This document shows, piece by piece, positions 61,691 through 64,000 of a DNA stretch of 64,000 nt (the first letter of the stretch is position 1; each line of letters begins with the position of its first letter). The position numbers were made by a program, and so were the translations under genes. Below the pieces are notes generated by a model that saw nothing but the letters and a program-made list of their open reading frames with translations, was not told the DNA's origin and did not search any database. Source of the DNA: an uncultured Pelagibacteraceae bacterium (GTDB lineage Bacteria > Pseudomonadota > Alphaproteobacteria > Pelagibacterales > Pelagibacteraceae); assembly GCA_902595625.1 (NCBI GenBank), contig CACJQQ010000001.1, positions 62,001 to 126,000 of the forward strand, written 5' to 3'.

Positions 61691-62994
61691 ATATTTAAAA
61701 AAAGTCTTTTTGGTTGTTCTAAGGACTCTTTTACTATTTTTAAAAAAGATACAGCTTCTTTGCCATCGATGATTCTATGGTCATATGATAGCGCCAAGTA
61801 CATCACAGGTCTTATTTCTATTTTTCCATCAATTGCGATCGGTCTTTGTATTATGTTATGCATTCCTAAGACTGCTGATTGAGGAGGGTTCAATATTGGA
61901 GTTGAAAGCATTGACCCATAAATTCCACCATTGGTAATTGTAAAAGTTCCACCTTGTAAATCCTCTATTGTAATTTTACCATCTCTAGCTTTTTGACCTA
62001 ATTCTCCTATATTTTTTTCAATATCAGCAAATGACATTTCATCGGTTTCTCTTAGAACCGGAACAACTAGACCTCTATCAGTGCCAACTGCAATACTAAT
62101 ATTATAATAATTTTTATAAACGATTTCCTCATTTTGAATTTCTGCATTAATTGCTGGATAATTTTTTAAACCAATCACACATGCTTTAACAAAAAAAGAC
62201 ATAAAACCTAGTTTCACTCCATATTTATTTTGAAATTCCTCCTTAAATTGATTTCTCATTTCTATTATTTCACTCATATCAACTTCATTAAAAGTTGTGA
62301 GCATTGCAGCATTTTCTTGTGCCTCTTTTAATCTTTTAGCAATTGTTAGCCTCAATCTGGTCATTTTAACTCTCTCTTCTGGACCATAATTTATTTTTCT
62401 CTGAGAAGGAGCGGGCTTGGAACCCATTAAATCCATTATATCTTCTTTTAAAATTAATCCATTTTTTCCCGATCCATCTATTTTTCTTAAATCAACTTTA
62501 GCTTCGTTAGCCATCTTTCTCGCTGCTGGGGAAGCTTTTGTTTCAATTTTTTGCTGTTTTTTCTCTTCATGTACTTGATCTAGAATTAATGGCTCTTCTT
62601 CCTCTAATTTTAGCGCAGGTTCTATTTTTTTTGATTTTGTTTTTTTTGGTTTTTGAATATTTTTATCATCAAATAATTTTGGTTTTGTAAGATTAATTTC
62701 CTTTTCTGGAGGATTATAATCATTAACTTCGTTCAAATTATTTTCTTTATTAGATGAAGAACCATCAACAGTTCCTAACAAAGATCCTACATTTACAGTT
62801 TCGCCTTCCTGAACTGAAATACTTCCCAAAATTCCTGTTACAGGTGATGGGACTTCTACATTAACCTTATCTGTTTCTAATTCTACAAGTGGTTCGTCAG
62901 CTGAAACTCTTTCGCCTTTTGATTTCAGCCATTTAGAAACAGTAGCCTCTGTGACTGATTCACCTAATGTAGGAACTGTAATTTTTTCTGACAT
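61687..62994 (-). CDS. sucB: 2-oxoglutarate dehydrogenase E2 (dihydrolipoamide succinyltransferase)
   Basis: Lipoyl domain [51 protein letters not shown]. Confidence 0.95.
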   Translation of the reverse strand: MSEKITVPTLGESVTEATVSKWLKSKGERVSADEPLVELETDKVNVEVPSPVTGILGSISVQEGETVNVGSLLGTVDGSSSNKENNLNEVNDYNPPEKEINLTKPKLFDDKNIQKPKKTKSKKIEPALKLEEEEPLILDQVHEEKKQQKIETKASPAARKMANEAKVDLRKIDGSGKNGLILKEDIMDLMGSKPAPSQRKINYGPEERVKMTRLRLTIAKRLKEAQENAAMLTTFNEVDMSEIIEMRNQFKEEFQNKYGVKLGFMSFFVKACVIGLKNYPAINAEIQNEEIVYKNYYNISIAVGTDRGLVVPVLRETDEMSFADIEKNIGELGQKARDGKITIEDLQGGTFTITNGGIYGSMLSTPILNPPQSAVLGMHNIIQRPIAIDGKIEIRPVMYLALSYDHRIIDGKEAVSFLKIVKESLEQPKRLFLNM

Positions 62995-64000
62995 TTAATC
63001 TTTAAGTATCTTTTCTAATATTTCTTTTTGTTGTGCAAGATGTTTGTTTAAATTTCCGGTCGCAGTTGACGAAGATGCATTTCTACCAACATATTTCACA
63101 GATTTATCACCAAAATTTACCATCTCTAAAGTTCTATCTATATAGTTCCTCACTGTATTCCATGCGCCCATATTCTTAGGTTCTTCCTGGCACCAAATAA
63201 ATTCCGCTTTATTATATCTTTTTAAAATATTCGCTAATGTTTTTGCTGGAAATGGATAAAGTTGTTCTATTCTTATGAAAGTCACCCTATCATTTTTATA
63301 TTTTTCTCTAGTTTCAATTAAATCATAATAAATTTTACCTGAACACATCACTACTTTTTCTATTTTATCATCTCTCCTTTTAAGTTCTAGTAAGTTACTC
63401 ACTTTTGAATATGCGTCATCTTCCAAAACTCGGTGAAATGTACTTTTCTTTGAAAATTCTGAAATGTTTGAAACACACTTTTTATGTCTTAATAATGATT
63501 TTGGGGTCATTACTACTAAAGGTTTTCGAAATTCTCTGTGCATTTGACGTCTTAATACATGAAAATAATTTGAGGGTGTTGTGCAGTTCACTACTTGAAT
63601 ATTTTCTCCGGCGCAAAGTTGCAAAAATCTCTCTAGTCTTGCTGATGAATGTTCCGGTCCTTGCCCTTCATAGCCATGTGGCAATAACATCACTATTCCA
63701 CTAGCTCTTCCCCATTTTGACTCACCTGAAGAAATAAATTGATCTATAATTATTTGTGCTCCATTAGCAAAATCTCCAAATTGAGCTTCCCATAAAACTA
63801 AAGTCTCTGGTTCCGATAGTGAATATCCAAATTCAAAACCTAACACCGCTAGTTCAGATAATAAGCTATCGATAATTTCAAAATTTTTTTGATTAGTTGA
63901 GATATTGTTCAAAGGAACGTATCTCTGGTGATTTTCTTGATTTCTTAACACTGCATGTCTTTGACTAAAAGTTCCTCTACCTGAGTCTTGTCCTGATAAT
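62995..64000 (-). CDS. sucA: 2-oxoglutarate dehydrogenase E1, C-terminal part; runs off the window end
   Basis: Continuous frame to the window edge (LSGQDSGRGTFSQRHAVLRNQENHQRYVPLNN...); LPHGYEGQGPEHSSARLERFLQL; EEPKNMGAW. The track start at 63951 is an internal GTG. Confidence 0.95.
   Translation of the reverse strand, partial: LSGQDSGRGTFSQRHAVLRNQENHQRYVPLNNISTNQKNFEIIDSLLSELAVLGFEFGYSLSEPETLVLWEAQFGDFANGAQIIIDQFISSGESKWGRASGIVMLLPHGYEGQGPEHSSARLERFLQLCAGENIQVVNCTTPSNYFHVLRRQMHREFRKPLVVMTPKSLLRHKKCVSNISEFSKKSTFHRVLEDDAYSKVSNLLELKRRDDKIEKVVMCSGKIYYDLIETREKYKNDRVTFIRIEQLYPFPAKTLANILKRYNKAEFIWCQEEPKNMGAWNTVRNYIDRTLEMVNFGDKSVKYVGRNASSSTATGNLNKHLAQQKEILEKILKD

Noticed and set aside
63951-63951. 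sucA start in the ORF track
   Set aside because: Internal GTG (valine in QRHAVLRN); the frame stays open to the window end, so the gene is truncated by the window edge.

Overview
AT-rich, gene-dense bacterial chromosome segment. Gene content, order and codon usage look like a SAR11/Pelagibacterales-type alphaproteobacterium (inference from recognised proteins; no rRNA in the window). It is mostly core metabolism: gltBD, uppP, an O-antigen ligase-like gene, thiolase/HDAC-like/acetoacetyl-CoA synthetase, aceEF, a TAXI-type TRAP transporter, a Suv3-like helicase-fdxA-carD cluster, fadD-like, argH-lysA-plsC, hisC/tyrA, metX-metW behind a SAM-II riboswitch, rplU-rpmA-obgE-proBA-nadD-rsfS-ctpA-rppH, atpHAGDC, priA, and lpd-sucB-sucA. 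There are two tRNAs (Arg-ACG, Leu-CAA). No CRISPR, prophage, IS element or obvious defence island was seen. The least conventional material is in small gaps the ORF track does not cover: (i) 19.2-21.4 kb, with two tandem 16-18 aa hydrophobic micro-ORFs carrying strong Shine-Dalgarno sites, a 49-aa Cys/His mini-protein, and two decayed fragments of the TRAP permease C-terminal domain flanking a sugar-dehydrogenase-like gene; (ii) a 25-aa almost pure Lys/Arg ORF after carD; (iii) a probable AUU-initiated hydrolase; (iv) a lipoyl domain fused to pyruvate dehydrogenase E1; (v) a SAM-II aptamer plus intrinsic terminator with an ambiguous metX start; and (vi) an unassigned nested-hairpin element at about 9.22-9.27 kb. 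All calls come from reading the sequence; no database search was run.
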